Of a stretch of DNA of 44,011 nt, positions 16,438 to 24,863 are shown piece by piece (position 1 is the first letter of the stretch; every line of letters begins with the position of its first letter). This DNA comes from Bacteroidales bacterium (lineage in GTDB: Bacteria; Bacteroidota; Bacteroidia; Bacteroidales; UBA12170), in NCBI GenBank assembly GCA_021157585.1, contig JAGGWH010000016.1, positions 1 through 44,011 of the forward strand. Reading direction: 5' to 3'. Both the position numbers and the translations under genes were made by a program. Below the pieces are notes generated by a model. It searched no databases, was not told where the DNA came from, and worked only from the letters and a program-made list of their open reading frames with translations.

Positions 16438-17388
16438 TTAGCTTTTCTTGCTCGCATCAAAAAGCTGAGCTTTCTCTTTAGCAGAAAGGCTTTCGTAACC
16501 TGATTTCTTAATTTTTTCCAGAATTTCATCGATACTCGCTTGCTCTTCGGCTTTTCTTCTTAAATAATCTTCATCCTTAGAAGGACGAGGATTGGAGTAG
16601 ACATTCTTGAATTTTTGCTTGGGTTTTTTAAACCAAGTAATAAACCTTTCAAGGTTTAAGTTTTCAAAAAAGAAACCAATATTTTTTCCTTTTTTTGAAT
16701 AGTAAGCGAATGAAAAACCATAAAGAGCTCCCCCTAAATGAGCAATATGTCCACCAGCATTTCCATTTTGGATATTTAAAATATCCAATACAATAAGCAC
16801 TATGGCAATATATTTTAATTTTATTTGCCCAAATAAAAACAGTTGCATCTTCAGTTCGGGAGCGCGTGTTGCACTGGCTGCAAAGATGGCCAAAACAGAT
16901 GCTGATGATCCTAAAGCAATGGCATTACCCACGTTTGCACTAAAAGCAGGGAAAAGATTAAAAGAAATAATGTAAAGTAAAGCTCCGCTTAAACCACCCA
17001 AGATATAGGTGGTTACCAACATTTTTGAACTCAAATAATTGATAAAGATTTGTCCTCCAACGTATAATACCATCATATTAAAGGCTAAATGGAATAAGCC
17101 TTCCTGAACAAACATATAGCTAATTAATGTCCAAGGTTTGAGTATCAATGCGCTTAAATCAGCAGGAAGTGATAACCAAAACACCAAGCGCGAAACGCCA
17201 TTTGCCTGAACAAAAGCTTGATCCAAAGAAAACAAGAACAGGAATAAATTTACCAAATTAATAAAAAGAAAAACAAGAATATTGATCAATATCAGATTGG
17301 ATAAAGCTGACTTTTGACTAAAAAAGAGCTTTATTGCTGTCCAATATTCTCTTGGTTGTTTTTGATATGGATTTGAGTAGCTGTACAT
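16438..17388 (-). CDS. Rhomboid family intramembrane serine protease with C-terminal tail (second of two)
   Basis: 316 residues from the ATG at 17388. An in-frame TTG at 17415 would add nine residues, but the ATG overlaps the upstream stop (TAATG) and is preferred. It has about six transmembrane helices. Catalytic residues are visible: Ser162 in LGSSASVLA (the GxS motif) and His217 in GHIAHLGGALYG. The FVQEGLFHLAFNMMVLYVGG helix carries the conserved His/Asn of the oxyanion region. The cytoplasmic C-terminal 80 residues are charged and end with a DEILEKIKKSGYESLSAKEK segment seen in Bacteroidota rhomboids. Substrates are unknown. It is translationally coupled to the preceding rhomboid gene. 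Confidence 0.88.
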   Translation of the reverse strand: MYSYSNPYQKQPREYWTAIKLFFSQKSALSNLILINILVFLFINLVNLFLFLFSLDQAFVQANGVSRLVFWLSLPADLSALILKPWTLISYMFVQEGLFHLAFNMMVLYVGGQIFINYLSSKMLVTTYILGGLSGALLYIISFNLFPAFSANVGNAIALGSSASVLAIFAASATRAPELKMQLFLFGQIKLKYIAIVLIVLDILNIQNGNAGGHIAHLGGALYGFSFAYYSKKGKNIGFFFENLNLERFITWFKKPKQKFKNVYSNPRPSKDEDYLRRKAEEQASIDEILEKIKKSGYESLSAKEKAQLFDASKKS

Positions 17389-18239
17389 TAATATAGTTTT
17401 CCTTTCTTTTTCCAATAAGTGATAAGCAGAAATCCAAAAAACATTCCCCCAAGATGGGCAAAATGTGCCACATTATCATTGGGGTTATTTGATAATCCGG
17501 AATACAACTCAAAAGCTCCGTAAAGGATTACAAACCATTTGGCTTTAATCGGAATAGCAAAATAGAGATAAATAACAGAATTGGGGAACATCATTCCAAA
17601 GGCAAGTAAAATACCAAATACCGCGCCGCTAGCTCCAACAACGGTGTGAGCATTCAAGAAATCAATACGATATTGCTCCATAAAATGAATGCTTTCCTGA
17701 AGAGCTTGAGAAGGGTTGTGTGCTATTAGCCGATTAAATTCGCCTGCAAAGGCATTAAAATTATTTTGTATATCGTAGCTTCCAATTTGAAAGAAATCAG
17801 AATTTCTGAATTCAACAAAAGCAGGAAGGCTAGGGTTGTTCAAGAATAAATCAATAGCGTTTAAGGTTGGTGCCAATTGAAAATGTATCCAGAATGTATA
17901 AATAACGCCCGCGCCGAGTCCTGTAACTAAATAATAGATCAAGAATTTTTTGCTTCCCCAAACATTTTCCAGTGTATTTCCAAACATCCAAAGGGCAAAC
18001 ATATTGAACAATATATGTGAAAAGTTTTGCGTGCTATGCATAAACATATAGGTCACATATTGAAACGGGCGGAAATTATCAGCTCCGATATAATGAAGTC
18101 CAAAGAGATTATTTAAGTCGAATTTAAACGCTGTTCCAACGCCAAGAGCCGCTAAAAAAAACAGTCCGTTTATAATAAGTAGATTTTTTACAACCGGAGG
18201 TAGAATAGCAAATCTGTTGGGTCTGAATTGTTGATTCAT
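17388..18239 (-). CDS. Rhomboid family intramembrane serine protease (first of two)
   Basis: 283 residues. Catalytic Ser204 in VGASGAVFG and His262 in AHFAHLGGMFFG; MFMHSTQNFSHILFNMFALWMFG supplies the conserved His/Asn helix. Between the third and fourth helices there is an unusually long polar stretch (about residues 120-195, including NNPSLPAFVEFRNSDFF and QESIHFMEQYR), absent from the paralogue encoded next. It should form an extra soluble loop. Both paralogues keep their catalytic dyads, so both are expected to be active on membrane substrates. A -7 box TACTTTTG at 18285-18292 gives the pair its own promoter inside the end of the mutL region. Confidence 0.88.
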   Translation of the reverse strand: MNQQFRPNRFAILPPVVKNLLIINGLFFLAALGVGTAFKFDLNNLFGLHYIGADNFRPFQYVTYMFMHSTQNFSHILFNMFALWMFGNTLENVWGSKKFLIYYLVTGLGAGVIYTFWIHFQLAPTLNAIDLFLNNPSLPAFVEFRNSDFFQIGSYDIQNNFNAFAGEFNRLIAHNPSQALQESIHFMEQYRIDFLNAHTVVGASGAVFGILLAFGMMFPNSVIYLYFAIPIKAKWFVILYGAFELYSGLSNNPNDNVAHFAHLGGMFFGFLLITYWKKKGKLY

Positions 18240-18284
18240 TCAATAGTATTTTTGGTGTTTTCCCTTTTGACGCAAAATGCTTGC

Positions 18285-18292
18285 CAAAAGTA
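18285..18292 (-). promoter_or_regulatory. Promoter -7 box (TACTTTTG) of the rhomboid pair
   Basis: Minus-strand TACTTTTG fits TAnnTTTG and lies 46 bases before the first rhomboid start codon. No matching -33 is seen at the standard spacing. Confidence 0.4.
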
Positions 18293-18302
18293 CAATTATA
18301 TT

Positions 18303-20117
18303 TTAGTGGAACTTTTCGTCAAGTTCTTCTGTGCCAATAATCTTAATAATACTTTGTCCTCCGGGCGATTTATCGGGCATCTGACAGGCAAAGAGTTCAT
18401 TAATCATTTGTGTCATTTCTTCTGTTTTCAAACGTTGTCCTGCCTTAATGGCAAGTTGCCGAGCAATACTTTTTGCGAAGTTTATATTTCTGTCTTGATC
18501 AAAATTCTTAACCGATTTATGGTTTTCGATAATCTGCTCAAGTAAAGTTTGAACCTGACTTTCTTGCACTTCAAGAGGAGCTCCATTGGCAATAAAATTC
18601 TGTTGACCGAAGGGTTCCAAATCAAATCCAATTACTTTTAAATCAGGCAGTAATTCTTTTATTATTTCGCTATCTGCCACGGTAAAATGTAGTTGAATAG
18701 GGAAGAGTAATTGCTGCGAAGGATTTTTCCCTTTCTGAAAACGTTCAAGATAGTTTTCAAATAAAATACGTTCGTGCGCCAACTGTTGGTTTATCACCAT
18801 TAACCCTGACTTAACAGAAGTAACAATATATTTTAACCCGCTTTGTAAAACCGCTTGATTAGTCTCTTCAATTTCCGATTGTGTATCTGTTTCAAAGGGA
18901 CTGGCAAATTCATCATCTGTTGTATTATTATCATCAGAAGGGTAAATTTTTTCCCAATGTTGTATGTTTGGATCTTTTTCTTTATGAAAAGTAGATTCTG
19001 TTTTCGAGCTGCTTTCAAAAGGGTTGTAATCAGGATCTATTTTAATTTGAGGCGGACGAATAGGGCGGTTGGCAGGAAAATCAAAATTCAAACTTGGTTC
19101 TGTTTCAAAATCTAAAACAGGTGTTAGATTATTTTCCGCTAAGGCTTTTTTAATAGATGATCCTAAAATAGAATATATCAGCTGTTTATCTAAAAAATTA
19201 ACTTCTACTTTAGTTGGATGAATATTAACATCAATAGATTTTGGGTCAACCTCAATAAAAATAAAATAACTTGGTATGGAGTTTTCCGGTATCAGCTCTT
19301 GAAAAGTGTTGGCTACAGCATGATGAAAATAAGGATGTTTGATAAAGCGATTATTAGCAAAGAAAAACTGTTCTCCACGTGTTTTTTTTGCAAACTCCGG
19401 TTTCCCAATAAAACCTTGAATATTTACATGCTCTGATTTTTGATATAGTGGTACTAAACGTTCGTTATAATTACCTCCGAAAACACCAACTATTCTTTGT
19501 TTTAAATTTGTTGATTTAAGCTGAAAAAGTATTTTTCCATTATTATAAAAAGTATATTCTATCTCCGGACTTGCAAGTGCAACTCTTTGAAACTCATCAA
19601 TAATATGTCGTAATTCTGCGTTATTTGATTTTAAAAAATTCCGTCTGGCAGGCACATTATAAAATAGGTTTTTAACCGATATTGAAGTGCCATTTTGGTG
19701 CTGACAGCTATCTTGGGAAACGACTTCTGATCCTTCAATTAAGATACAAGTTCCTAACTCATTGTTAGTTTGTTTTGTTTTGAGTTCTACGTGAGCAATA
19801 GCCGCAATAGAAGCTAAAGCCTCACCACGAAAGCCCATAGTGTTAAGGGAAAATAAATCATCGGCAGATTTTATTTTTGAAGTAGCGTGTTTCTCAAAAC
19901 AAAGTCGTGCATCGGTTTCCGACATTCCTTTGCCATTATCAACCACTTGAACCAATGTTTTCCCCGCATCTTTTATTATTAAAGTAATTTCTGTTGCCTC
20001 GGCATCCAATGCATTTTCGAGTAATTCCTTTACAACAGAAGCAGGTCGTTGAATAACTTCACCGGCTGCAATTTGATTAGCAACGGAATCGGGCAGTAAT
20101 TGAATGATATCAGCCAT
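18303..20117 (-). CDS. mutL: DNA mismatch repair protein MutL
   Basis: 604 residues. The N-terminal GHKL ATPase motifs are intact: NQIAAGEVIQRPASVVKELLENALDA, DNGKGM and GFRGEALASIAAI. A transducer domain contains VDVNIHPTKVEV. A polar linker (about 330-420) leads to the C-terminal dimerisation domain. The region matching the endonuclease motif DQHAxxExxxxE reads NQQLAHERILFE from residue 443, so the Asp and His are replaced. The CPHGRP-like motif near the end reads FACQMPDKSPGGQ. The protein therefore probably lacks the latent nuclease of many bacterial MutLs and acts as an ATP-dependent matchmaker between MutS and other repair factors. Its ATG shares a base with the stop of the preceding small gene (TAATG). 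Confidence 0.95.
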   Translation of the reverse strand: MADIIQLLPDSVANQIAAGEVIQRPASVVKELLENALDAEATEITLIIKDAGKTLVQVVDNGKGMSETDARLCFEKHATSKIKSADDLFSLNTMGFRGEALASIAAIAHVELKTKQTNNELGTCILIEGSEVVSQDSCQHQNGTSISVKNLFYNVPARRNFLKSNNAELRHIIDEFQRVALASPEIEYTFYNNGKILFQLKSTNLKQRIVGVFGGNYNERLVPLYQKSEHVNIQGFIGKPEFAKKTRGEQFFFANNRFIKHPYFHHAVANTFQELIPENSIPSYFIFIEVDPKSIDVNIHPTKVEVNFLDKQLIYSILGSSIKKALAENNLTPVLDFETEPSLNFDFPANRPIRPPQIKIDPDYNPFESSSKTESTFHKEKDPNIQHWEKIYPSDDNNTTDDEFASPFETDTQSEIEETNQAVLQSGLKYIVTSVKSGLMVINQQLAHERILFENYLERFQKGKNPSQQLLFPIQLHFTVADSEIIKELLPDLKVIGFDLEPFGQQNFIANGAPLEVQESQVQTLLEQIIENHKSVKNFDQDRNINFAKSIARQLAIKAGQRLKTEEMTQMINELFACQMPDKSPGGQSIIKIIGTEELDEKFH

Positions 20118-20377
20118 TATCTAAGTATAAAATAGAGTACAATAATGAGAACGAAAATATAAAAATAAAGAGCATATTTCTTAGATTTTGCTCTTGTTCT
20201 ATCATCACGAGCCCATTTTTTTCGCATCTCTTTACGGATATTTATCCGATCAGGGTTTTTAATGTTATCTTCAATTTCTTTTTTTCGTTTTTCTTCAGCC
20301 TCTTTCTTCTCGTCGTAATAACGAGTTTTCATTTCAAACTTCCTGTGCTTGTTTATTTTACCAAATGTTACCTTCAT
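20117..20377 (-). CDS. Small tail-anchored membrane protein cotranscribed with mutL
   Basis: 86 residues. The first 65 are very charged (Lys/Arg/Glu, for example YYDEKKEAEEKRKKEIED), and the protein ends in one hydrophobic helix (YALYFYIFVLIIVLYFIL), so it is likely tail-anchored with a cytoplasmic charged domain. No family recognised. Coupling to mutL (TAATG) and a -7 box TAAATTTG at 20401-20408, 24 bases upstream of the ATG, support a real first gene of the mutL operon. No function can be assigned. Confidence 0.7.
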   Translation of the reverse strand: MKVTFGKINKHRKFEMKTRYYDEKKEAEEKRKKEIEDNIKNPDRINIRKEMRKKWARDDRTRAKSKKYALYFYIFVLIIVLYFILR

Positions 20378-20400
20378 GGGTTTTTCCGAATTTCAGTCTG

Positions 20401-20408
20401 CAAATTTA
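20401..20408 (-). promoter_or_regulatory. Promoter -7 box (TAAATTTG) of the mutL operon
   Basis: Minus-strand TAAATTTG fits TAnnTTTG, 24 bases before the start codon of the small membrane protein gene. It lies in the 131-base divergent spacer shared with the M23 peptidase gene. No clear -33 element. Confidence 0.45.
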
Positions 20409-20476
20409 TTGATTATTTCCGAGCTGTCGAATTTTAGACTGACAATTGTGTGCAACTACAAATCTATTGTTTTTAC

Positions 20477-20484
20477 TATTTTTG
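20477..20484 (+). promoter_or_regulatory. Promoter -7 box (TATTTTTG) of the M23 peptidase gene
   Basis: TATTTTTG fits TAnnTTTG and is 25 bases before the ATG at 20509. A transcription start near 20490 would lie downstream of the longer alternative start at 20446, supporting the ATG at 20509. Confidence 0.45.
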
Positions 20485-20508
20485 CAAAACAAATTATTTT
20501 ATCCTAAA

Positions 20509-22188
20509 ATGAAACGTATTTTTATACTCTTTTTTATACTGCTTTCTGCTTTTTTTGTGCAGGCTCAGCAAATTTATCCTCAAGATTATTTTCGGTCGCC
20601 AATAGATTTTAGAATGTTGCTATCGGGAACTTTTGGAGAATTACGTCCCGATCATTTTCATACAGGTATAGATATAAAAACACGTAGTGTCGAAGGAGCT
20701 TCTGTTTATGCCGCTGCCGACGGATATATTAGTCGTATAAAAATCTCAGCATTTGGAACAGGAAAAACGCTTTATCTTACACATCCTAATGGTTTTGTAA
20801 GTGTTTACGGGCATTTAAGTGCATTTGAAAAATCTTTGGCAACTTATGCGAAAGAGCAGCAATACAAAAGAAAATCATTTGAAGTAGATTTATACCTGAA
20901 AAAAGATCAGTTTAAGTTTGCCAAAGGCGATATTATTGCACTATCAGGAAATTCGGGGAGCTCCGGTGGTCCGCATTTGCATTTTGAAATACGGGATGAA
21001 AAAACCCAAGAACCCATTAATCCACTCTTGTTTGGTATTAAAGTAAAAGATTATATCAGACCTGTTATAAATTCTATTAGGGTGTATCCAAGTGGTAAAA
21101 AGCCATTTAATTTGCAATTAGCCGGTTGGGGCGAAAATTATCGTTTAAAAGATGGAGATACAATTGGTTTACCCAATGATTTTTATTTAGCAATTAATAC
21201 CATCGATAAACAAAACGACACTAAGAATAATAATGGCGTTTTTGAGGTGGCTCTTTTTGTAGATTCCGTTCAGGTATTTGGTAATCGGCAGGAGCGACTG
21301 AATTTTTCAACAGGAAGGTATATAAATACTTTTATCGATTATGCTTATTATTCTGAGTATAGAAGACGATATCAACGAGCTTTTGTTGGAGAGCACAACA
21401 AACTAAAATTATATACTGAGCTTAAAAATAATGGGGTTGTTCATTTAACAGATAGTATTTTTCATCAGATAATATATCAGGTTAAAGATGCCAATAATAA
21501 CGTATCCAAATTAAAATTTTATACTTTTTTGGACGATTCAAATAAGTTTGAACCGCTCCCTACAGATACGGTAAAAAAGGCTGTTTTTTATGTTGACAGA
21601 GAAAATATTTTTAAAGCAGAAAATATAAAGTTGATAATGCCAACCAATGCGCTTTATGATAGTTTATATTTTCATTTCGATGTTTTAAAAGCGAATAAAC
21701 AAAACTATACCCCTATTTATCAGCTTCATTCTAAGGAAGTGCCTTTGCATAAGTATATTAAGTTGAGCATAAGGTCAGATAGTATTCCTGAAAAATTAAA
21801 AAGTAAGATATTAGTTGCCCGTATAGATAATAATAATTTTATACCGAGTACCACTAAATGGGAGGGCTCTTGGGCAACAGCTTCTATACGGAGTTTTGGT
21901 AATTATACTCTTATTGCCGATACTGTAAAACCTCAAATCAGACGGATTAATTTCTCTAAAAATAAAGTTTTAAAAGCAGGAGATAAACTTAGTTTTATAA
22001 TTAAAGATGAGTTGAGCGGTATTAAGAGTTATAAAGGCTTTTTTAATGGAGAGTGGGTGTTATTTGAATATGACGCAAAAAATAATTTAATTTTTTATAC
22101 TGTCGAGCAAAAACGCTTGCTTAAAAAAAATAAGATTCTTATTGAGATTGAGGATAGAGTTGGTAATAAAAGTATTTGGAGCGAATAA
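20509..22188 (+). CDS. Exported M23 family (LytM-type) metallopeptidase
   Basis: 559 residues from the ATG at 20509. The frame is open upstream to 20446, but this ATG gives a clean signal peptide (MKRIFILFFILLSAFFVQAQ). The LytM domain is at about 45-165: zinc ligands His51 and Asp55 in HTGID, the VYGHLS segment, and HLH at 156-158 in GGPHLHFEIRD. All zinc-ligand motifs are present, so activity as a peptidoglycan endopeptidase in the periplasm is expected. The remaining 390 residues are of unknown fold, rich in beta-strand patterns; the final 50 residues (LSFIIKDELSGIKSYKGFFNGEW) look like an immunoglobulin-like domain. It is transcribed divergently from the mutL operon. Confidence 0.88.
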   Translation: MKRIFILFFILLSAFFVQAQQIYPQDYFRSPIDFRMLLSGTFGELRPDHFHTGIDIKTRSVEGASVYAAADGYISRIKISAFGTGKTLYLTHPNGFVSVYGHLSAFEKSLATYAKEQQYKRKSFEVDLYLKKDQFKFAKGDIIALSGNSGSSGGPHLHFEIRDEKTQEPINPLLFGIKVKDYIRPVINSIRVYPSGKKPFNLQLAGWGENYRLKDGDTIGLPNDFYLAINTIDKQNDTKNNNGVFEVALFVDSVQVFGNRQERLNFSTGRYINTFIDYAYYSEYRRRYQRAFVGEHNKLKLYTELKNNGVVHLTDSIFHQIIYQVKDANNNVSKLKFYTFLDDSNKFEPLPTDTVKKAVFYVDRENIFKAENIKLIMPTNALYDSLYFHFDVLKANKQNYTPIYQLHSKEVPLHKYIKLSIRSDSIPEKLKSKILVARIDNNNFIPSTTKWEGSWATASIRSFGNYTLIADTVKPQIRRINFSKNKVLKAGDKLSFIIKDELSGIKSYKGFFNGEWVLFEYDAKNNLIFYTVEQKRLLKKNKILIEIEDRVGNKSIWSE

Positions 22189-22420
22189 TTTGAGTTGTTT
22201 TTAAAATCTTCGTTTAAATTTTTAAGTATTTTTATACCGACCTCAGATTGATACTGAAGTCTAAAGATATCAGGATGTTACTCATAGGTTTTTATTTTAA
22301 TTTTAAGCAACTTAACTGTAAAATCCGTAACATTTATCTTTAACATACCAATTTTAAAAAAATTGTTAATATTTTTTGTTTAAAACTTGCATCAAAATAA
22401 TTTATGCGTAACTTTGCCGT
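22189..22420. other. Non-coding spacer between the M23 peptidase gene and the candidate small RNA
   Basis: AT-rich stretch with no credible reading frame on either strand. A minus-strand frame at 22340-22567 overlaps the promoter, hairpins and terminator of the candidate RNA and looks spurious. Apart from the promoter at 22386-22416 I see nothing definable; there is no evident terminator directly after the peptidase stop. Confidence 0.5.
22386..22416 (+). promoter_or_regulatory. Promoter (cTTG - 19 bases - TAACTTTG) of the candidate small RNA
   Basis: TTG at 22387-22389, exactly 19 bases, then TAACTTTG at 22409-22416: a very good match to the Bacteroidota primary promoter (TTTG, 19-21 bases, TAnnTTTG). 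Transcription would begin near 22421. Confidence 0.65.
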
Positions 22421-22507
22421 TAGAAATGTTGTCATCCTGATAATATTTCTTTGGTTAATTATGGTTTGTGTTTGAGGTGCGAAGTGGTTATTCGCACCTT
22501 TTTTTAT
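22421..22507 (+). ncRNA. Candidate small RNA of about 85 nucleotides upstream of ffh
   Basis: A promoter ending at 22416 and a strong terminator ending at 22507 define a short transcript with no usable reading frame (its only ATG opens a four-codon frame, M-L-S-S-stop). The 5' part folds into a long hairpin: 22422-22434 (agaaatgttgtca) pairs along its whole length with 22438-22450 (tgataatatttct), 13 pairs including two G-U, with a 3-base loop. A single-stranded U/G-rich linker follows, then the terminator hairpin. It lacks the GGAA-tetraloop core of SRP RNA despite being next to ffh. It may be a free small RNA or an attenuated ffh leader. Confidence 0.55.
22475..22507 (+). terminator. Rho-independent terminator of the candidate small RNA
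   Basis: Perfect 9-bp stem aggtgcgaa (22475-22483) / ttcgcacct (22491-22499), 7-base loop, followed by seven or more T residues. It ends about 120 bases before the ffh start and is nearly 290 bases after the M23 gene stop, so it most simply ends a separate short transcript. Confidence 0.85.
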
Positions 22508-22588
22508 TTCTTTAAGCCAATATTTAAAGTTGTTTTGGAGATTATAGTACGAACTATAGTAAAACAACTTTTCTAAAAGAATATTTGT

Positions 22589-22596
22589 TAATTTTG
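22589..22596 (+). promoter_or_regulatory. Promoter -7 box (TAATTTTG) of the ffh operon
   Basis: TAATTTTG fits TAnnTTTG, 32 bases before the ffh ATG and downstream of the terminator at 22475-22507, so ffh can be transcribed independently of the small RNA. No clear -33 element. Confidence 0.5.
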
Positions 22597-22628
22597 CACA
22601 CTCAAAAAAACAGAATACATATAAGACT

Positions 22629-23966
22629 ATGTTTGAAGGATTAAGCGAAAGGTTAGACCGCTCCCTTAAAGTATTAAAGGGTCAGGGAAAAATTAGTGAA
22701 ATTAATGTTGCTGAAACAGTAAAAGAAATTCGTAAAGCTCTTCTTGAAGCGGATGTTAGCTATAAGATAGCCAAAGAGTTTACCAATACTGTTAAAGAAA
22801 AGGCTTTAGGACAGAATGTTTTAACAGCCGTTTCTCCTAATCAGTTAATGGTTAAGATTGTTCACGATGAGTTAGCCGCATTGATGGGAGGGCAAGCAGC
22901 TGAACTTGATATTCAGTCAAACCCAAGTATAATCTTGATGTCGGGTTTGCAAGGATCGGGTAAAACAACTTTTTCTGCCAAATTAGCCAACTATCTTAAA
23001 AATAAAAAAGGAAAAACACCATTATTGGTTGCTTGCGATGTTTATCGTCCTGCTGCTATTGAACAATTAAAAGTTCTTGGTGCAGAAATTGGTGTTGATG
23101 TACATAGTGATGAAGAGCAAAAAGATCCTGTAAAAATAGCAAAGGCAGCGGTTAAAAAAGCACATGCTTCGGCTTACGATGTTGTTATTATTGATACTGC
23201 CGGTCGTTTGGCAGTTGATGAGCAGATGATGACTGAGATTGCCAATATAAAAAATGCAGTCAAACCACAGGAAACTTTGTTTGTTGTAGATTCTATGACG
23301 GGTCAGGATGCTGTAAATACGGCAAAAGCTTTTAACGATCGACTTAATTTTGAGGGTGTAATTTTAACCAAATTAGATGGTGATACCAGAGGGGGTGCGG
23401 CATTAACTATTCGCACCGTTGTAGAAAAGCCAATAAAATTTGTTGGTGTTGGCGAAAAAATGGATGCTTTAGATATTTTCTATCCCGAACGTATGGCCGA
23501 CCGGATTTTGGGTATGGGTGATATTGTTTCTTTGGTAGAGAAAGCTCAAGAGCAGTTTGATAAAGAAGAGGCAAAAAAGCTACACAAAAAAATTGCTAAG
23601 GATCAATTTAATTTTAACGATTTTCTGGGTCAGATTAAGCAGATTAAGAAAATGGGTAATGTGAAAGATTTAATGGGAATGATTCCCGGAATGAGCAAAG
23701 CCATGAAAAATGTAGATATTGACGATGATGCTTTTAAAAATATAGAATCTATTATCTTTTCTATGACTAATAAAGAACGCGAAAACCCCAGCCTTTTAAA
23801 TGGTAGTCGCCGTAAGCGTATTGCTCTTGGATCAGGAACAAATATTCAGGAGGTAAATCAACTTATTAAGCAGTTTGACGAAACCCGTAAAATGATGAAA
23901 ATGATGACTAAGGGTGGTGGTAAAGCTATGGCGAATATGATGAGTAGAATGGGGGGAAGACGATAA
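22629..23966 (+). CDS. ffh: Signal recognition particle protein Ffh (SRP54)
   Basis: 445 residues, normal length. An N domain (residues 1-90) is followed by the GTPase domain with GLQGSGKT (106-113), DTAGRL (189-194) and TKLDGD (247-252). The methionine-rich M domain follows (MGNVKDLMGMIPGMSKAMKN) and ends in Met/Lys/Gly-rich sequence (MMKMMTKGGGKAMANMMSRMGG). It binds signal sequences of nascent membrane and secreted proteins and delivers them to FtsY at the membrane. It is the first gene of a run with folD (23-base gap), a secreted protein gene and queE. Confidence 0.97.
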   Translation: MFEGLSERLDRSLKVLKGQGKISEINVAETVKEIRKALLEADVSYKIAKEFTNTVKEKALGQNVLTAVSPNQLMVKIVHDELAALMGGQAAELDIQSNPSIILMSGLQGSGKTTFSAKLANYLKNKKGKTPLLVACDVYRPAAIEQLKVLGAEIGVDVHSDEEQKDPVKIAKAAVKKAHASAYDVVIIDTAGRLAVDEQMMTEIANIKNAVKPQETLFVVDSMTGQDAVNTAKAFNDRLNFEGVILTKLDGDTRGGAALTIRTVVEKPIKFVGVGEKMDALDIFYPERMADRILGMGDIVSLVEKAQEQFDKEEAKKLHKKIAKDQFNFNDFLGQIKQIKKMGNVKDLMGMIPGMSKAMKNVDIDDDAFKNIESIIFSMTNKERENPSLLNGSRRKRIALGSGTNIQEVNQLIKQFDETRKMMKMMTKGGGKAMANMMSRMGGRR

Positions 23967-23989
23967 TTTGTATTTCAAAAAAATAATTT

Positions 23990-24859
23990 ATGATACTTAT
24001 AGATGGTAAAGCAGCCGCAGCAAAACTTAAAAAAGAAATTGCTACGGAAGTAGCTGCAATGATTGATAAAAATCAAAAAGCACCACATTTAGTTGCAATC
24101 TTAGTTGGCGACGATCCTGCCAGTCAAACCTATGTTGCTAGTAAAGAAAAAGCCAGTCGTTCCGTAGGAATTACATCCTCTATTTATCGTTTGTCAGCTA
24201 AAACAAGCGAAAAGGAATTATTAGAACTAATTAGCTTTCTTAATAATGATGAGGATGTTGATGGTTTTATTGTTCAATTACCTTTGCCGGATCATATCAA
24301 TGTTGAAAAAATTATCAATAGTATAGATTATAGAAAAGATGTTGATGGTTTTCATCCTATGAATGTTGGTAAAATGGTTCTTGGAGAATCGGCTTTAATT
24401 TCGGCTACACCACAAGGAATACTCTATTTACTAGAAACATATAAAATAGAAACTAAAGGAAAAAATGTTGTTGTTTTAGGCAGAAGTAATATTGTAGGAA
24501 CACCAATGTCAATATTACTTTCTCGAAAATCAGAGCAAGGTGATGCAACAGTAACTCTTTGTCATAGTCGTACTAAAAATCTAAGTGATATTACCAAAAA
24601 AGCAGACATTATTATTGCAGCTATTGGTAAACCCGAGTTTTTAAAAGCCGATATGGTTAAAAAAGGAGTAGTTATTATTGATGTCGGAATTCATCGTATT
24701 CCGGATGAGAAAGCCGCTAAAGGCTATCGTTTAACCGGTGATGTTGATTTTGCTGCTGTATCTAAAAAAGCAAGTCATATTACCCCTGTCCCCGGAGGTG
24801 TTGGTCCAATGACTATTGCTGCCTTATTAAAAAATACATTATTATCCACTAAAAAATAA
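23990..24859 (+). CDS. folD: Bifunctional methylenetetrahydrofolate dehydrogenase/cyclohydrolase FolD
   Basis: 289 residues, full length. It shows the substrate-binding SQTYVASKEKA segment with the catalytic Lys, DGFIVQLPLP, KDVDGFHPMN, the NADP-binding VVVLGRSNIVGTPM, and the C-terminal TPVPGGVGPMTIAALLKNTL. It interconverts 5,10-methylene-, methenyl- and 10-formyl-tetrahydrofolate in the cytoplasm, feeding purine and formyl-methionine synthesis. It lies between ffh and a secreted protein gene, with only 4 bases to the next ATG. Confidence 0.97.
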   Translation: MILIDGKAAAAKLKKEIATEVAAMIDKNQKAPHLVAILVGDDPASQTYVASKEKASRSVGITSSIYRLSAKTSEKELLELISFLNNDEDVDGFIVQLPLPDHINVEKIINSIDYRKDVDGFHPMNVGKMVLGESALISATPQGILYLLETYKIETKGKNVVVLGRSNIVGTPMSILLSRKSEQGDATVTLCHSRTKNLSDITKKADIIIAAIGKPEFLKADMVKKGVVIIDVGIHRIPDEKAAKGYRLTGDVDFAAVSKKASHITPVPGGVGPMTIAALLKNTLLSTKK

Positions 24860-24863
24860 ATTG

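Noticed and set aside
22421-22507. SRP (4.5S) RNA, because of the position next to ffh
   Set aside because: The conserved GGAA-tetraloop domain and the adjoining asymmetric bulge are absent; the hairpin loop is tcc.
22340-22567. Minus-strand reading frame of 75 codons upstream of ffh
   Set aside because: It overlaps the promoter, both hairpins and the terminator of the candidate small RNA, has no recognisable protein features and no supporting promoter.
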